In this document: positions 10,839 through 19,902 of the stretch, piece by piece
Layout: the number at the start of each line of letters is the position of its first letter
Position numbering within the stretch: the stretch's first letter is position 1
Position numbers and translations under genes: made by a program
The notes under the pieces: generated by a model
What the model was told of the DNA's origin: nothing
Database searches by the model: none
Seen by the model: only the letters and a program-made list of their open reading frames with translations
Assembly: GCF_031326345.1 (NCBI RefSeq)
Contig: NZ_CP133672.1
Location: 1-64,000 of the forward strand
Origin: Aureispira sp. CCB-E
GTDB lineage: Bacteria; Bacteroidota; Bacteroidia; Chitinophagales; Saprospiraceae
DNA: 64,000 nt
Direction: 5' to 3'

Positions 10839-11294
10839 ATGAAATTGATTATAATGGTATTGTTTGTCTTAAATAGTAGTGTTTATGCTCAAAGTAATAA
10901 AAAATGTACTAGTATAAATCTTTTGTATAAAAAAGTAGATAATGACAAAGAAAGTTATTTTGTAAATAATCGACTTGAGGAATTATCAGATACTAAACAT
11001 ATATATTTATATACATCTAAACATACAAATATTCATATTAGAGTCTATTTAGATTCAGACTTAGTTTATAATGATATAGCTACAACAGATAATATGAATA
11101 AGGAAATATTAAAATTGGATAGAAGTAAAGAATATTTTTTTAAAATAGAATCTTTAAAATTAAATTATTGCTATGAGCAGTTGCTAGACTTGTCAAGTCT
11201 AAAAGAAGAAATAAAATATTTATACATAGACAATGCGCCTAATGTCTATTCATGTTCAATAATTCAGACAGAATATGCTCTATTTAGTTGGTAG
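10839..11294 (+). CDS. Candidate immunity protein for tip X (exported), copy A
   Basis: 151 residues with an N-terminal signal peptide (MKLIIMVLFVLNSSVYAQS). The body is Lys/Asn/Tyr-rich with three Cys after the signal and no recognised family. It starts 33 bp after the metzincin-tip stop codon on the same strand, the classic position of an immunity gene in polymorphic toxin loci. The signal peptide places it in the periplasm or on the surface, which suggests that the cognate toxin acts outside the cytoplasm. It lies inside the mobile unit, so toxin tip and protection travel together. Function is assigned from position only. Confidence 0.6.
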   Translation: MKLIIMVLFVLNSSVYAQSNKKCTSINLLYKKVDNDKESYFVNNRLEELSDTKHIYLYTSKHTNIHIRVYLDSDLVYNDIATTDNMNKEILKLDRSKEYFFKIESLKLNYCYEQLLDLSSLKEEIKYLYIDNAPNVYSCSIIQTEYALFSW

Positions 11295-11624
11295 AGCTAA
11301 ACTTAACAAGGTATTCCACCGAGAGAGTAGCGTTCTAGTATTGCGCCAGTAGCCAAAGGTTACCAGTCATTAGTCGTTCCTTCTGTCACAGTACTAGGCT
11401 TTACTATTCGGTGTCATGGCGGGTTCTCATGCTTATAGCCTCGGCGTAGCATCCTTGTCAGGTTCACTCCACCATATAGCCACTGGCTATATGCCCTTCG
11501 GGTACGTTCGTTCATGTTACAAGCACTACACCGCCCTAGTATGCGTCCCTTCGTGGAGCCGCCTAGCTGCGTAGATTTAGTTTTTATTTTCAAATGAAAT
11601 ATAAGGTATCTACTTGCATAAAAT

Positions 11625-11654
11625 GCCCCTTCAGAATCTTGTTTCTGAAGGGGC
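11625..11654. terminator. Strong hairpin, likely bidirectional terminator (copy A)
   Basis: Perfect 12-bp stem GCCCCTTCAGAA / TTCTGAAGGGGC with a 6-nt loop. It is followed by TTTT on the plus strand and preceded by an A run that gives U's on the minus strand. It would end transcription from the immunity gene side and from the XRE side. Confidence 0.7.
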
Positions 11655-11843
11655 TTTTAGCCTATCGCTCTACTTTGTAGGACTTTCCTAGTCTGTACTA
11701 GTCGCTCCATACGCTATCGGGAACGCCAGGGGCAAAGCCCGTTTTGTCCTCTCTTTTACTATTCGTTTGTCACTCATAGTTACTCAATAGGAATGTCATT
11801 ATTTTTATTCCGCTATCGCTGCATAAAAATAAACCCCAATTGC

Positions 11844-11886
11844 TGCTGTGCGCTGCTATCGCTGCAAAGCAGCCACGCACACAGCA
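11844..11886. terminator. GC-rich imperfect hairpin downstream of XRE gene (copy A)
   Basis: Outer arms TGCTGTGCG and CGCACACAGCA enclose further short complementary segments (CTGCT, AGCAG). It lies 20 bp beyond the minus-strand XRE stop codon, in an otherwise AT-rich stretch. It could be a terminator for that gene or a structured origin for the element's primase; the first is simpler. Confidence 0.4.
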
Positions 11887-11905
11887 TCAGTTGTGGTCAA
11901 AAAAG

Positions 11906-12250
11906 TTATGCTATAGCTTGAAGTTTTCTTTTAGTAACTAGAGCATCAATCAATACTTTTACAACTTTCTTATCTTCATTTTCAAGTTTTTCTACTGATG
12001 AAAATAAAGTTAAAAGCTCTTGATCCTGAATTTGTTGATTAGCTCGTTCTTCTGTTTGACCAAAAACTAAAAAATCAATAGAAGAGTTCATTGCTTCTGC
12101 AAGCTTTACGAGAATTTCAATTGTTGGAATTGATTTTTCATTTTCATACCTACCTAACTGTACAGGAGCTAAGTTTGCTTTCTCTGCAAGTTCTGCTTGT
12201 GTCCAACCTAATTCTTTTCTTAATTTTTTAATATTTTTTGCTAACTGCAT
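11906..12250 (-). CDS. XRE-family transcriptional regulator, copy A
   Basis: 114 residues. Residues 3-62 form a Cro/C1-type helix-turn-helix: ELGWTQAELAEKANLAPVQL carries the two recognition helices, followed by GRYENEKSIPTIEILVKLAEAM. The C-terminal half is a charged helix (LENEDKKVVKVLIDALVTKRK) typical of dimerisation in this family. It is transcribed away from the primase gene, with which it shares a 206-bp intergenic region holding repeated TAAGTAGTATA sequences. This is the usual layout for a repressor that controls itself and the element's replication and recombination genes (inference). Confidence 0.85.
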   Translation of the reverse strand: MQLAKNIKKLRKELGWTQAELAEKANLAPVQLGRYENEKSIPTIEILVKLAEAMNSSIDFLVFGQTEERANQQIQDQELLTLFSSVEKLENEDKKVVKVLIDALVTKRKLQAIA

Positions 12251-12364
12251 AGTTTGTTTTTTGCTATAAAATCTACTTAAAGATAGCTATTTAGACTTTT
12301 TAATGCAAGTTTTAAATACTATGTAGTTCGTTTTGTTTACTAAATAATTTGCTTTTTACTTTAT

Positions 12365-12396
12365 TAAGTAGTATACTTGCAATACTAAGTAGTATA
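12365..12396. promoter_or_regulatory. Candidate XRE operator pair upstream of primase (copy A)
   Basis: TAAGTAGTATA occurs at 12365-12375 and again at 12386-12396, spaced 21 bp start to start (two helical turns), with a CTACTTA-like half-site nearer the XRE start. It lies in the divergent XRE/primase control region. The link to XRE binding is inferred from position and repetition. Confidence 0.45.
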
Positions 12397-12456
12397 TATT
12401 AAAAATATTTACAAAAAGTTCAACAGCGCTGATGGATTAAACGAAATCTATCAAAA

Positions 12457-14940
12457 ATGACAATAGAAGAAATCAAAAGCCGCCTAAGGATACAAGATGT
12501 CTTGGCGCATTACGGCATAGAGCCAAACAAAAACAAACACATTAACTGTCCGTTCCACGAGGACAAAACGCCGAGCATGAAAGTGTATGCAGAAACCAAC
12601 ACGGTGTATTGCTTTAGTGGCAACTGTGCAACACATGGGAGCAGTTTAGATGTGATTGAGTTTGTAATGCAAATGGAAGGGGGCACAAAACGCCAGGCAA
12701 TTTTAAAATGTAAAGCATTGCTAGGGCATATCGAGCCGATGAAAGGAGAGCTTCGTGCAATGGATCAAGTATGGAAAAGCTTACAACAGAGTTTAGGCAG
12801 AAGTGAAAAAGCAAAAAGTTATTTGAAAAATAGAGGATTATCCACAAAGGGCGTGGGTTATCATAGTGGACAATTACACAAAGGAAAGTTAGCCAAAGAA
12901 GCAAAATCGGTGGGCTTGATCAATGAGCAGAACAAGCCATGGGCAGCGAATTGTGTGCTTTATCCACTAAAAGATGCGCTGGACAAGGTGGTCAGTTTGT
13001 ATGGACGAAGTCTGACGACTGGCCACTTTTATTTGTCTGGACGTTGTGGATTATATCCTAGTTATCCGAGCAAAAAGGCAAAGCAGATTATACTGACAGA
13101 AAGCATTATAGATGCAACAAGTTTGCTAGAAATCAAGGCTTTGAAAGACTATGAAGTTCTTGCATTGTATGGGACAAATGGGCTAACAGAGGAACACAAA
13201 AAAGCCTTGGAAAGCTGCGGAGACTTGGAGGAAATTATCTTACTGTTAGATGGCGATGCAGCAGGAGCAAAGGCAAGTAAAAAGTATCAAGTCGAGCTTC
13301 AACAATTATTACCAAAGGTAAGTACAAGAATCGTAGAGTTGCCTAATAATACAGATATAAACGAGCTTTGGGCAAATCATTTGAGTGAAGCAATGTTTGT
13401 AGAATTATTACAAGTAGAAAAACCAAAGAGCCTTGAAAATAAGTTAAATACAGCAAATCCAAACAACTTAATCTATCAAGGGATGCACGCTGTCTATTAC
13501 GTTAAAGGCTTTAGTTCCTTGAAAAATTTGGATAGTTTAAAAGTTACTTTGGTCACCGAATTAGAGCATAAGAAATCAAGGGGAAAAGTAGAGATGTACG
13601 AAGATACAGCCGTTCAGAAGTATTGCAGAACAGCTAGCCAAAAGCTAGGGATTAACGAAGATTTACTGGACTTAGATATTAGTTTGTTGACCGATGAATT
13701 AGAAGCCTATCGAGCAAGTTTTGAAAGTGCTGAAAGTATGAGTTCTAGTATTGTAAAAAACTTTCAAATAAGTGCAGAAGCTCGAAAGCAAGCCAAAGCA
13801 TTTTTAAGTCATAAAAACTTGTTCCAAAGGCTCAATACGTTGATTGGAAAAACAGGCATTGTGGGAGAAGAAAATACACGGCTACTATTGTTGATCGTAG
13901 CGAGTTCTTATAAATGCAAAGACCCCTTGCACGCTTTGATACAAGGTAGTTCGGGCACGGGTAAGACGTTGTTATTACGCAAAATAATGGATATGATACC
14001 CGAGCAAGACCGCCACATCTGGACACGAATCAGTGATAAGAGTTTGTATCATGCAGGGACGAAGTTTAAACACTCCAGTATTGCTGTAGAAGATTGGGAC
14101 GGACTGAGCGAAGAGGTTCAATATGTGGTTCGAGAAATGCAGTCGGGCAAGCGTTTAAGTTCAACGATTACGCAAAAGCAAGCGAATGGAAAGATGGAGA
14201 ATGTGGAAATCTTGGCAGAAGGTCCCATATCAACTTTAATGTGTACGACACGAGGGGCTGTTTATGAGGATAATATGAGTCGTTGTTTATTGGTTGCTGT
14301 TGATGAAAGCGAGGAGCAGACCGAGCGCATACTAGATTATCAATATCAAAAAGATCGTGGAGAGATCGACCATAAAACAGAACTAGCCGCAATTAATCAG
14401 CTTCAAAATATGGTTTATTTATTAGAACCTAAGTCAGTGGTTAATCCTTTTGCGGGTAAAATACAGCTGCCAAAGCGAGTGCATAAAATCAGGCGTTTGA
14501 ATCACTTGTTCCAATGTTTTGTGAAGCAAATAACGTGGCTGCATCAGTTGCAACGGGAAGTAGATAATAATGGTCGAATTATTACCACTAAGGAAGATAT
14601 ACAGTTGGCTATTAATCTGTTGTTTGAAACGATTATTTTGAAAGTAGATGAATTGGATGGGAGCTTGCGCCAGTTTTTTGAGCAGTTGAAAGAGTACATA
14701 CAAGGTCAAGAAGAGCAAGAAAAACATTGCTTTGGTCGTCGAGAAATACGGCAGGCATTAGGCGTGCGAAAAAGCCAATTGCACAACTACATTAGAAGTT
14801 TATTAGACTTAGAATATCTCAAACAAGTTGGGGGCTACTCGAACAAAGGATTTAGGTATCAAATTGTTTATTGGGATGATAACAAAGCTCTTCGCAAAGG
14901 AATACAAAATGACTTAACCGAACAATTAAAAGCTTTATAA
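12457..14940 (+). CDS. DNA primase/helicase-like replication protein, copy A
   Basis: 827 residues. The N-terminus has a DnaG-type CHC2 zinc finger (HINCPFHEDKTPSMKVYAE, then VYCFSGNC; residues about 28-58). A Toprim domain follows at about 205-285, with ILTESIIDATSLL (acidic Glu) and ILLLDGDAAGAKA (DxD). The C-terminal half has a P-loop GSSGTGKT near residue 499 and a later IAVEDWDGL segment, as in helicase or ATPase domains of phage-like primase-helicase proteins. The C-terminus looks like a winged helix (FGRREIRQALGVRKSQLHNY). Proteins of this kind replicate phages, satellites and integrative elements, so the unit probably replicates after excision. The two recombinase genes follow on the same strand. 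Confidence 0.85.
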   Translation: MTIEEIKSRLRIQDVLAHYGIEPNKNKHINCPFHEDKTPSMKVYAETNTVYCFSGNCATHGSSLDVIEFVMQMEGGTKRQAILKCKALLGHIEPMKGELRAMDQVWKSLQQSLGRSEKAKSYLKNRGLSTKGVGYHSGQLHKGKLAKEAKSVGLINEQNKPWAANCVLYPLKDALDKVVSLYGRSLTTGHFYLSGRCGLYPSYPSKKAKQIILTESIIDATSLLEIKALKDYEVLALYGTNGLTEEHKKALESCGDLEEIILLLDGDAAGAKASKKYQVELQQLLPKVSTRIVELPNNTDINELWANHLSEAMFVELLQVEKPKSLENKLNTANPNNLIYQGMHAVYYVKGFSSLKNLDSLKVTLVTELEHKKSRGKVEMYEDTAVQKYCRTASQKLGINEDLLDLDISLLTDELEAYRASFESAESMSSSIVKNFQISAEARKQAKAFLSHKNLFQRLNTLIGKTGIVGEENTRLLLLIVASSYKCKDPLHALIQGSSGTGKTLLLRKIMDMIPEQDRHIWTRISDKSLYHAGTKFKHSSIAVEDWDGLSEEVQYVVREMQSGKRLSSTITQKQANGKMENVEILAEGPISTLMCTTRGAVYEDNMSRCLLVAVDESEEQTERILDYQYQKDRGEIDHKTELAAINQLQNMVYLLEPKSVVNPFAGKIQLPKRVHKIRRLNHLFQCFVKQITWLHQLQREVDNNGRIITTKEDIQLAINLLFETIILKVDELDGSLRQFFEQLKEYIQGQEEQEKHCFGRREIRQALGVRKSQLHNYIRSLLDLEYLKQVGGYSNKGFRYQIVYWDDNKALRKGIQNDLTEQLKAL

Positions 14941-15035
14941 TTGGACGCTAGTGGACACTAGATGGATGCTAGACATACGATAAAACCTAGAAAAGTGCCT
15001 TTGTATCCACTATCCACAAAATATGAACAAGCCCT

Positions 15036-15869
15036 ATGGAAAATACAATCACTTATCAAAAATGGTTGGAGCTACAAAACTACAAATACCGCAGCATCCA
15101 AACGCTGATTAGCTTAAAAAATCAGTTAGAAAACTACTTAAACGAACAGTCTTTAGAACTATCTACCGAAACTCTAAAACACTTCGCTTCTTGGGCATCG
15201 AATCAAGGTTATAGCTTAGTTTATCAACGGCAATTATATTGGGGTGTTTGGGTCTATTGTCGGTATTTAAAACAAGTACAAGGACTTAAAATACAAGCTT
15301 ATCTACACAAAATAAAACCAATCGATAATCGTAGAAAAGCTTTAAATCAAAGTCAACTAAAAACAATTGCTACCTGGTTAAAAAAAGAACAAAAAAACTA
15401 CTGGTTAAATCAAGCACTTTGGGCTTTGTTTTATGGCTGTGGGCTGCGAAGAGCAGAGGCTTTAAACTTAGAATTAAAAGACTTAAACATCAGTCAAAAG
15501 TTGTTATCTGTAGCAACAATAAAAGGAGGTAGAAAACGTTTTTTGCCCTTGTCTAAAAAGCAATTAGAAGCTTTGGTAAATTACATTAATGAAGAACGAT
15601 GTACTCCAAAAGAAAGCTATCAAAACAAGCTCTTTATTGGCAAAAGAGGTGGCAATGCAGCGCATTTACTAGCGAAACAATTACACCAATGGCAGGAAGG
15701 AACAGGACTTGGAGCGGTTTTGTGTTGGCATGTTTTACGGCATAGCATTGCTACAGAGCTAGTTCAAAAAGGGATGAAATTAGAGGAAGTGAGTCGTTTT
15801 TTAGGACACAGTAGCATAGAATCTACGACTCGATATTTACATTATAATCCAATTAGTTATGAGCTTTAA
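15036..15869 (+). CDS. Tyrosine recombinase 1 (catalytically complete), copy A
   Basis: 277 residues, normal length for a short Xer-type integrase. The N-terminal SAM-like core-binding domain spans about 1-105. The catalytic domain shows box I Arg in YGCGLRRAEALNLELKDL, the beta-hairpin Lys in IKGGRKRFLPLS, the box II motif HVLRHS, the GHSSIESTTRY segment and the nucleophile Tyr at its end. All expected catalytic residues are therefore visible. It overlaps the next recombinase gene by 11 bp, so the two are translationally linked and likely act as a pair. It is the best candidate for the enzyme that cuts at the TACGAG core sites at the element ends. Confidence 0.9.
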   Translation: MENTITYQKWLELQNYKYRSIQTLISLKNQLENYLNEQSLELSTETLKHFASWASNQGYSLVYQRQLYWGVWVYCRYLKQVQGLKIQAYLHKIKPIDNRRKALNQSQLKTIATWLKKEQKNYWLNQALWALFYGCGLRRAEALNLELKDLNISQKLLSVATIKGGRKRFLPLSKKQLEALVNYINEERCTPKESYQNKLFIGKRGGNAAHLLAKQLHQWQEGTGLGAVLCWHVLRHSIATELVQKGMKLEEVSRFLGHSSIESTTRYLHYNPISYEL

Positions 15870-16698
15870 AAACTATCTCCAGAACTTAGAATTTAGTCCT
15901 TCGACAATCAAACGTTATTTATCCTTTGAAAAAGCCTTTAACTTATATTTTCAATTGAAAAATAAAGCTCCTAAAGATTTAGATTACAACGATTTATTAA
16001 GCTATATAAATGACAAACAACAAAGCAAACCAAAGCGCAGTACGATGGTTCTTTTGTTGGGAAGAATCCAACAATATTACAATTATTTAGGCGTAGAAAA
16101 TCCAATCCAAGACTTTCGCTTAAAAGGCTATGAGCAGCCGAATAAGCCACCAATTTTGACAGCAGTTCAATTGAAACAAATAGCGGTAGTTTATCATCAA
16201 AATAAACGACTAGGCTTAGTAAGTAAAGTAGCCTTGAGTTTGTTAATTTATCAAGGCTTATCGACTCATGAACTGCCTTTACTTTGTGTGGAGCATCTTG
16301 ATTTACAACAGGGAGAAATTACCATCCCATCAAGTCGTCTAGAAACTAGGACGATTGCTTTAGAAGCCAGTCAAGTTCTTGATTTAATGCAGCTTACAGA
16401 AGGGAAAGGTTTAGAAGTTAGTTTGTTAGATTATCAAGGCTCAAAGCATTTACAAAACAGGCACAGCCATTGGAAAGCGCAGGTAAAAAGAGAGCTTAAA
16501 AAGCACAATTTAGCTATTTCATTTATCAATCTACAGCAGTTTAGAAATAGCCGTATAGCCCATTGGATAAAGGACTTAGGGATATTACATGCCCAATATT
16601 TAGCAGGGCATCATCGTTTGGGAGCCACACAGGCATATCAAGCAGAGGACCACGAGGCTTTACGAGCAACTTTTACGCAGTTGCATCCTTTCTTTTGA
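15859..16698 (+). CDS. Tyrosine recombinase 2, degenerate active site, copy A
   Basis: 279 residues with the same two-domain layout as the preceding recombinase. In the box I position (YQGLSTHELPLL) the catalytic Arg is replaced, and in box II (LQQFRNSRIAHW) the leading His is replaced by Gln while the Arg remains. LAGHHRLGATQAY keeps the GH and a Tyr. Loss of the first Arg normally abolishes strand cleavage, so this is probably a structural or regulatory partner of recombinase 1. The overlap of 11 bp with the upstream gene supports joint expression. It is still intact and identical in the second copy, so it is not simply decaying. Confidence 0.85.
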   Translation: MSFKNYLQNLEFSPSTIKRYLSFEKAFNLYFQLKNKAPKDLDYNDLLSYINDKQQSKPKRSTMVLLLGRIQQYYNYLGVENPIQDFRLKGYEQPNKPPILTAVQLKQIAVVYHQNKRLGLVSKVALSLLIYQGLSTHELPLLCVEHLDLQQGEITIPSSRLETRTIALEASQVLDLMQLTEGKGLEVSLLDYQGSKHLQNRHSHWKAQVKRELKKHNLAISFINLQQFRNSRIAHWIKDLGILHAQYLAGHHRLGATQAYQAEDHEALRATFTQLHPFF

Positions 16699-17233
16699 TT
16701 TTAATTTTTGGCAGACGTAGCGAGGGGAAAGAGTGTTTGCCACGACTGACAAATAATTAAAACTTGCAGCCGTCTAGGCTGTAATAAAGAACGAGGACAA
16801 AATGCCTTTACGGCTGGCGTACCGTAAGCGTATGGAGCGACTAGTGCTATACAGGAAAGTATGTTAATACGTTGGATAGCCACATTTTTTATGCAAGCGT
16901 TAGCGCAGCTAGGCGGCTCCCCAAGCGGTACGCCTACTAGGCTAGTGGAGTGCTTGTACTATATTAATAGTATAAGGATGAGAACTAGCAGGACGAGGAA
17001 TATGTAAGCCCAAAGCTGTGACAGACAGAGCGACTAGCGAAGGATATTTTAAATACTGGCGTAGCTATGGACAGCAACTTCTGACGAGACCTACCACTTT
17101 CCCTTTTTTAATTTATATAGCTATTTTTTTCAACTGATATAATATCAATTGAAATAAAAAGCTATATCTTTAAAGCTGTACAGAGCGTACCACAAGGGTA
17201 TGCAGAGGAGCTAAAAAATAGTGCGTAGAACAT
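16699..17233. repeat. Element right arm: inverted-repeat partner, no gene seen
   Basis: About 535 bp without a convincing gene. From about 16770 to 17055 it carries the inverted partners of the left-arm blocks (for example AGCGTATGGAGCGACTAG, CGCAGCTAGGCGGCT, CTGTGACAG). It ends with a palindromic terminator-like hairpin and the right-end sequence GTGCGTAGAACATTACGAG. Confidence 0.6.
17115..17167. terminator. AT-rich hairpin near element right end (copy A)
   Basis: An imperfect palindrome of about 53 bp: ATATAGCTATTTTTTTCAA and its near-complement TTGAAATAAAAAGCTATAT around a TGATATAATATCA centre. It would insulate the tip gene that follows from element transcription. Function inferred from structure. 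Confidence 0.5.
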
Positions 17234-17246
17234 TACGAGTGTTCTA
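17226..17246 (+). other. attP-like tandem junction: 7-7-7 inverted-repeat core site
   Basis: TAGAACA (17226-17232), spacer TTACGAG (17233-17239), TGTTCTA (17240-17246). The two arms are perfect reverse complements, the standard layout of a tyrosine-recombinase core site. It joins the right end of copy A to the left end of copy B, which is the sequence expected at the joint of the excised circle. It is the clearest evidence that the unit moves by site-specific recombination. Confidence 0.75.
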
Positions 17247-17251
17247 ACCAC

Positions 17252-18457
17252 TTGGGGAATGTACTCGTAACATTCAGTGATAAAAAGCTTGGGCAAGTCA
17301 ATAACATAATCTCAACCTCTGCTGACTATTACGAAGCTATTGTGACCACAGCTTCTGACTATTATCCGTTTGGTTGGCAGATGCCAAATCGTAAATTGAA
17401 CTCTGGAAACTACTCCTTTGGCTTTAATGGGCAAATCCAAGATGCTGAATGGATGGGTGGGCAGTCCGTTGCCTTTGAGTTTAGAATAAATGACCCTAGG
17501 TTGGGGAGATTTCTTTCTTCTGATCCATTAACTACTTTTTATCCACAACTTACTCCTTATCAATTTGCAAGTAATACTCCTATTGCAGGAGTAGATTTAG
17601 ATGGCTTAGAATTTGCACTAATTACAAGAGGTAAAAATAATATTATTACGGCTGAGTTTAAAATGGTTAATTTTGTAGGAGTGAAAAAGAAGGTTATACG
17701 ACAATATAAAAGAAAATTAAAACAAGGATTTAAAGTGTTTTTTGATAGGGAGTTTGAAGGCAAAAAGTATAAAGGACGTTTAAAGATAAACGTTACCAAT
17801 AATGCCTCTGTTACCGACTATACTATAGATCTTATATCTAGAGCAGAAACGGATGACCTTCAACTTGTGTCAAATGGACCTATGGAAGTTGACAATATTG
17901 GTGGTAGACACATTTTTATCAATTCTAGAATGCCTTATGAAGGAGATCCTAAAGACCTTCCTAGTAGGTGGGAAAAGAGAGGGAATTTTGCGTATAAAAA
18001 ATTTGATAATGCTCTTGATGTAACTGCCTTAATTCATGAAATAACCCACCTATTTGGATTGATACATATTAGTGATTTAAACTTGGGAGGCTTTAATCAA
18101 GAAACCGATGTTTGGCTTTTATATGTACAGTCAGTAAAAGATTTTAACAGCCTTATTGAGGATTCAAAAGCAGGTAAAAAGTTAGAAAATAATATACAGT
18201 CTCCTGGGGATAAAGGAATACCTGGAGCAGATAGAACTAGTCCTCATATAAAAGACCAAACTATTACTGATTCGCAATTTAAAAGGATTTTAGAAAACAT
18301 TCGTAATAAAGATGTTCCTGTTCCAGCTGATGATGTTTTAAATAGAATATATATAAAATACCCTAAAAGGTATCCAAATTATAAAGGTAATAGTGAAGCG
18401 AAATCTAATGAAGAACCTTCTTCACCTAATGGTGATCCATGTGGTGAAATATGGTAA
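17252..18457 (+). pseudogene. Orphan Rhs tip X (headless copy of metzincin toxin tip)
   Basis: 401 residues if read from the TTG at 17252, identical to the last 401 residues of the intact Rhs protein. It begins at GNVLVTFSDKK of the Rhs core and ends with the metzincin domain (HEITHLFGLIH). An in-frame TAG lies 15 bases before the shared core, so there is no shell and no export signal. It is probably silent, a stored or transferable tip that becomes expressed only when recombination places it behind an rhs shell. The same immunity gene follows. Confidence 0.8.
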
Positions 18458-18490
18458 GAGAAATTCTTTTATGTAATAAAAAGAAATGTA

Positions 18491-18946
18491 ATGAAATTGA
18501 TTATAATGGTATTGTTTGTCTTAAATAGTAGTGTTTATGCTCAAAGTAATAAAAAATGTACTAGTATAAATCTTTTGTATAAAAAAGTAGATAATGACAA
18601 AGAAAGTTATTTTGTAAATAATCGACTTGAGGAATTATCAGATACTAAACATATATATTTATATACATCTAAACATACAAATATTCATATTAGAGTCTAT
18701 TTAGATTCAGACTTAGTTTATAATGATATAGCTACAACAGATAATATGAATAAGGAAATATTAAAATTGGATAGAAGTAAAGAATATTTTTTTAAAATAG
18801 AATCTTTAAAATTAAATTATTGCTATGAGCAGTTGCTAGACTTGTCAAGTCTAAAAGAAGAAATAAAATATTTATACATAGACAATGCGCCTAATGTCTA
18901 TTCATGTTCAATAATTCAGACAGAATATGCTCTATTTAGTTGGTAG
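18491..18946 (+). CDS. Candidate immunity protein for tip X, copy B
   Basis: Identical to the 151-residue exported immunity candidate of copy A. It stands 33 bp behind the headless tip. If it has its own promoter it could double the immunity dose; no clear promoter is visible. Confidence 0.55.
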   Translation: MKLIIMVLFVLNSSVYAQSNKKCTSINLLYKKVDNDKESYFVNNRLEELSDTKHIYLYTSKHTNIHIRVYLDSDLVYNDIATTDNMNKEILKLDRSKEYFFKIESLKLNYCYEQLLDLSSLKEEIKYLYIDNAPNVYSCSIIQTEYALFSW

Positions 18947-19557
18947 AGCTAAACTTAACAAGGTATTCCACCGAGAGAGTAGCGTTCTAGTATTGCGCCA
19001 GTAGCCAAAGGTTACCAGTCATTAGTCGTTCCTTCTGTCACAGTACTAGGCTTTACTATTCGGTGTCATGGCGGGTTCTCATGCTTATAGCCTCGGCGTA
19101 GCATCCTTGTCAGGTTCACTCCACCATATAGCCACTGGCTATATGCCCTTCGGGTACGTTCGTTCATGTTACAAGCACTACACCGCCCTAGTATGCGTCC
19201 CTTCGTGGAGCCGCCTAGCTGCGTAGATTTAGTTTTTATTTTCAAATGAAATATAAGGTATCTACTTGCATAAAATGCCCCTTCAGAATCTTGTTTCTGA
19301 AGGGGCTTTTAGCCTATCGCTCTACTTTGTAGGACTTTCCTAGTCTGTACTAGTCGCTCCATACGCTATCGGGAACGCCAGGGGCAAAGCCCGTTTTGTC
19401 CTCTCTTTTACTATTCGTTTGTCACTCATAGTTACTCAATAGGAATGTCATTATTTTTATTCCGCTATCGCTGCATAAAAATAAACCCCAATTGCTGCTG
19501 TGCGCTGCTATCGCTGCAAAGCAGCCACGCACACAGCATCAGTTGTGGTCAAAAAAG
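18947..19557. repeat. Element left arm, copy B, no gene seen
   Basis: Second copy of the left inverted-repeat arm, with the same GAGAGAGTAGCG motif at its start and the same two hairpins at 19277-19306 and 19496-19538. Confidence 0.6.
19277..19306. terminator. Strong hairpin terminator, copy B
   Basis: Second copy of the perfect 12-bp stem GCCCCTTCAGAA / TTCTGAAGGGGC. Confidence 0.7.
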
Positions 19558-19902
19558 TTATGCTATAGCTTGAAGTTTTCTTTTAGTAACTAGAGCATCA
19601 ATCAATACTTTTACAACTTTCTTATCTTCATTTTCAAGTTTTTCTACTGATGAAAATAAAGTTAAAAGCTCTTGATCCTGAATTTGTTGATTAGCTCGTT
19701 CTTCTGTTTGACCAAAAACTAAAAAATCAATAGAAGAGTTCATTGCTTCTGCAAGCTTTACGAGAATTTCAATTGTTGGAATTGATTTTTCATTTTCATA
19801 CCTACCTAACTGTACAGGAGCTAAGTTTGCTTTCTCTGCAAGTTCTGCTTGTGTCCAACCTAATTCTTTTCTTAATTTTTTAATATTTTTTGCTAACTGC
19901 AT
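19558..19902 (-). CDS. XRE-family transcriptional regulator, copy B
   Basis: Identical in protein sequence to the copy A regulator (114 residues, Cro/C1-type helix-turn-helix). A duplicated repressor gene would raise repressor dose and might hold both units in the integrated state (inference). Confidence 0.85.
   Translation of the reverse strand: MQLAKNIKKLRKELGWTQAELAEKANLAPVQLGRYENEKSIPTIEILVKLAEAMNSSIDFLVFGQTEERANQQIQDQELLTLFSSVEKLENEDKKVVKVLIDALVTKRKLQAIA

Larger units (their letters stand above)
11295..11905. repeat. Element left arm: long imperfect inverted repeat, no gene seen
   Basis: About 610 bp without a convincing gene. It starts with a motif shared with the 3' flank of the displaced cassette at 26561 (ACCGAGAGAGTAGCG, then TCTAGTATT). 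From about 11315 to 11765 it is an imperfect inverted repeat of about 16770-17055 at the other end of the element. Matching blocks include AGCCGCCTAGCTGCG, CTAGTCGCTCCATACGCT, CTGTCACAG, GTTCTCAT and CTTGCATAAAA. Long subterminal inverted repeats of this sort can be recombinase or replication-initiator binding regions; their role here is unknown. Confidence 0.6.
9582..17233 (+). mobile_element. Rhs-tip-carrying integrative element, copy A (7652 bp)
   Basis: A 7652-bp unit, repeated directly without a gap as copy B. Order: 3' part of rhs encoding the toxin tip, immunity gene, non-coding left arm, XRE regulator (minus), primase/helicase, two tyrosine recombinases, non-coding right arm. Both ends carry the hexamer TACGAG. 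The left boundary lies in codon 2156 of the intact rhs gene, so the carried tip is fused in frame with the resident shell. All gene products are the same in both copies. The architecture (regulator, replication protein, recombinases, cargo at one end) is that of a replicating integrative element; the specialised Rhs-tip cargo is an inference from the boundaries. Confidence 0.75.

Noticed and set aside
12614-14727. Several minus-strand frames of 64-97 codons opposite the primase gene
   Set aside because: Antisense shadows without starts or family features; the sense gene explains the region.
15859-16698. Second tyrosine recombinase as a decaying pseudogene
   Set aside because: The frame is intact, full length and overlaps the active partner; only specific catalytic residues are changed.
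16563-16883. Short frames of 60-65 codons at the element's right arm
   Set aside because: They span inverted-repeat blocks and have no protein-like pattern.
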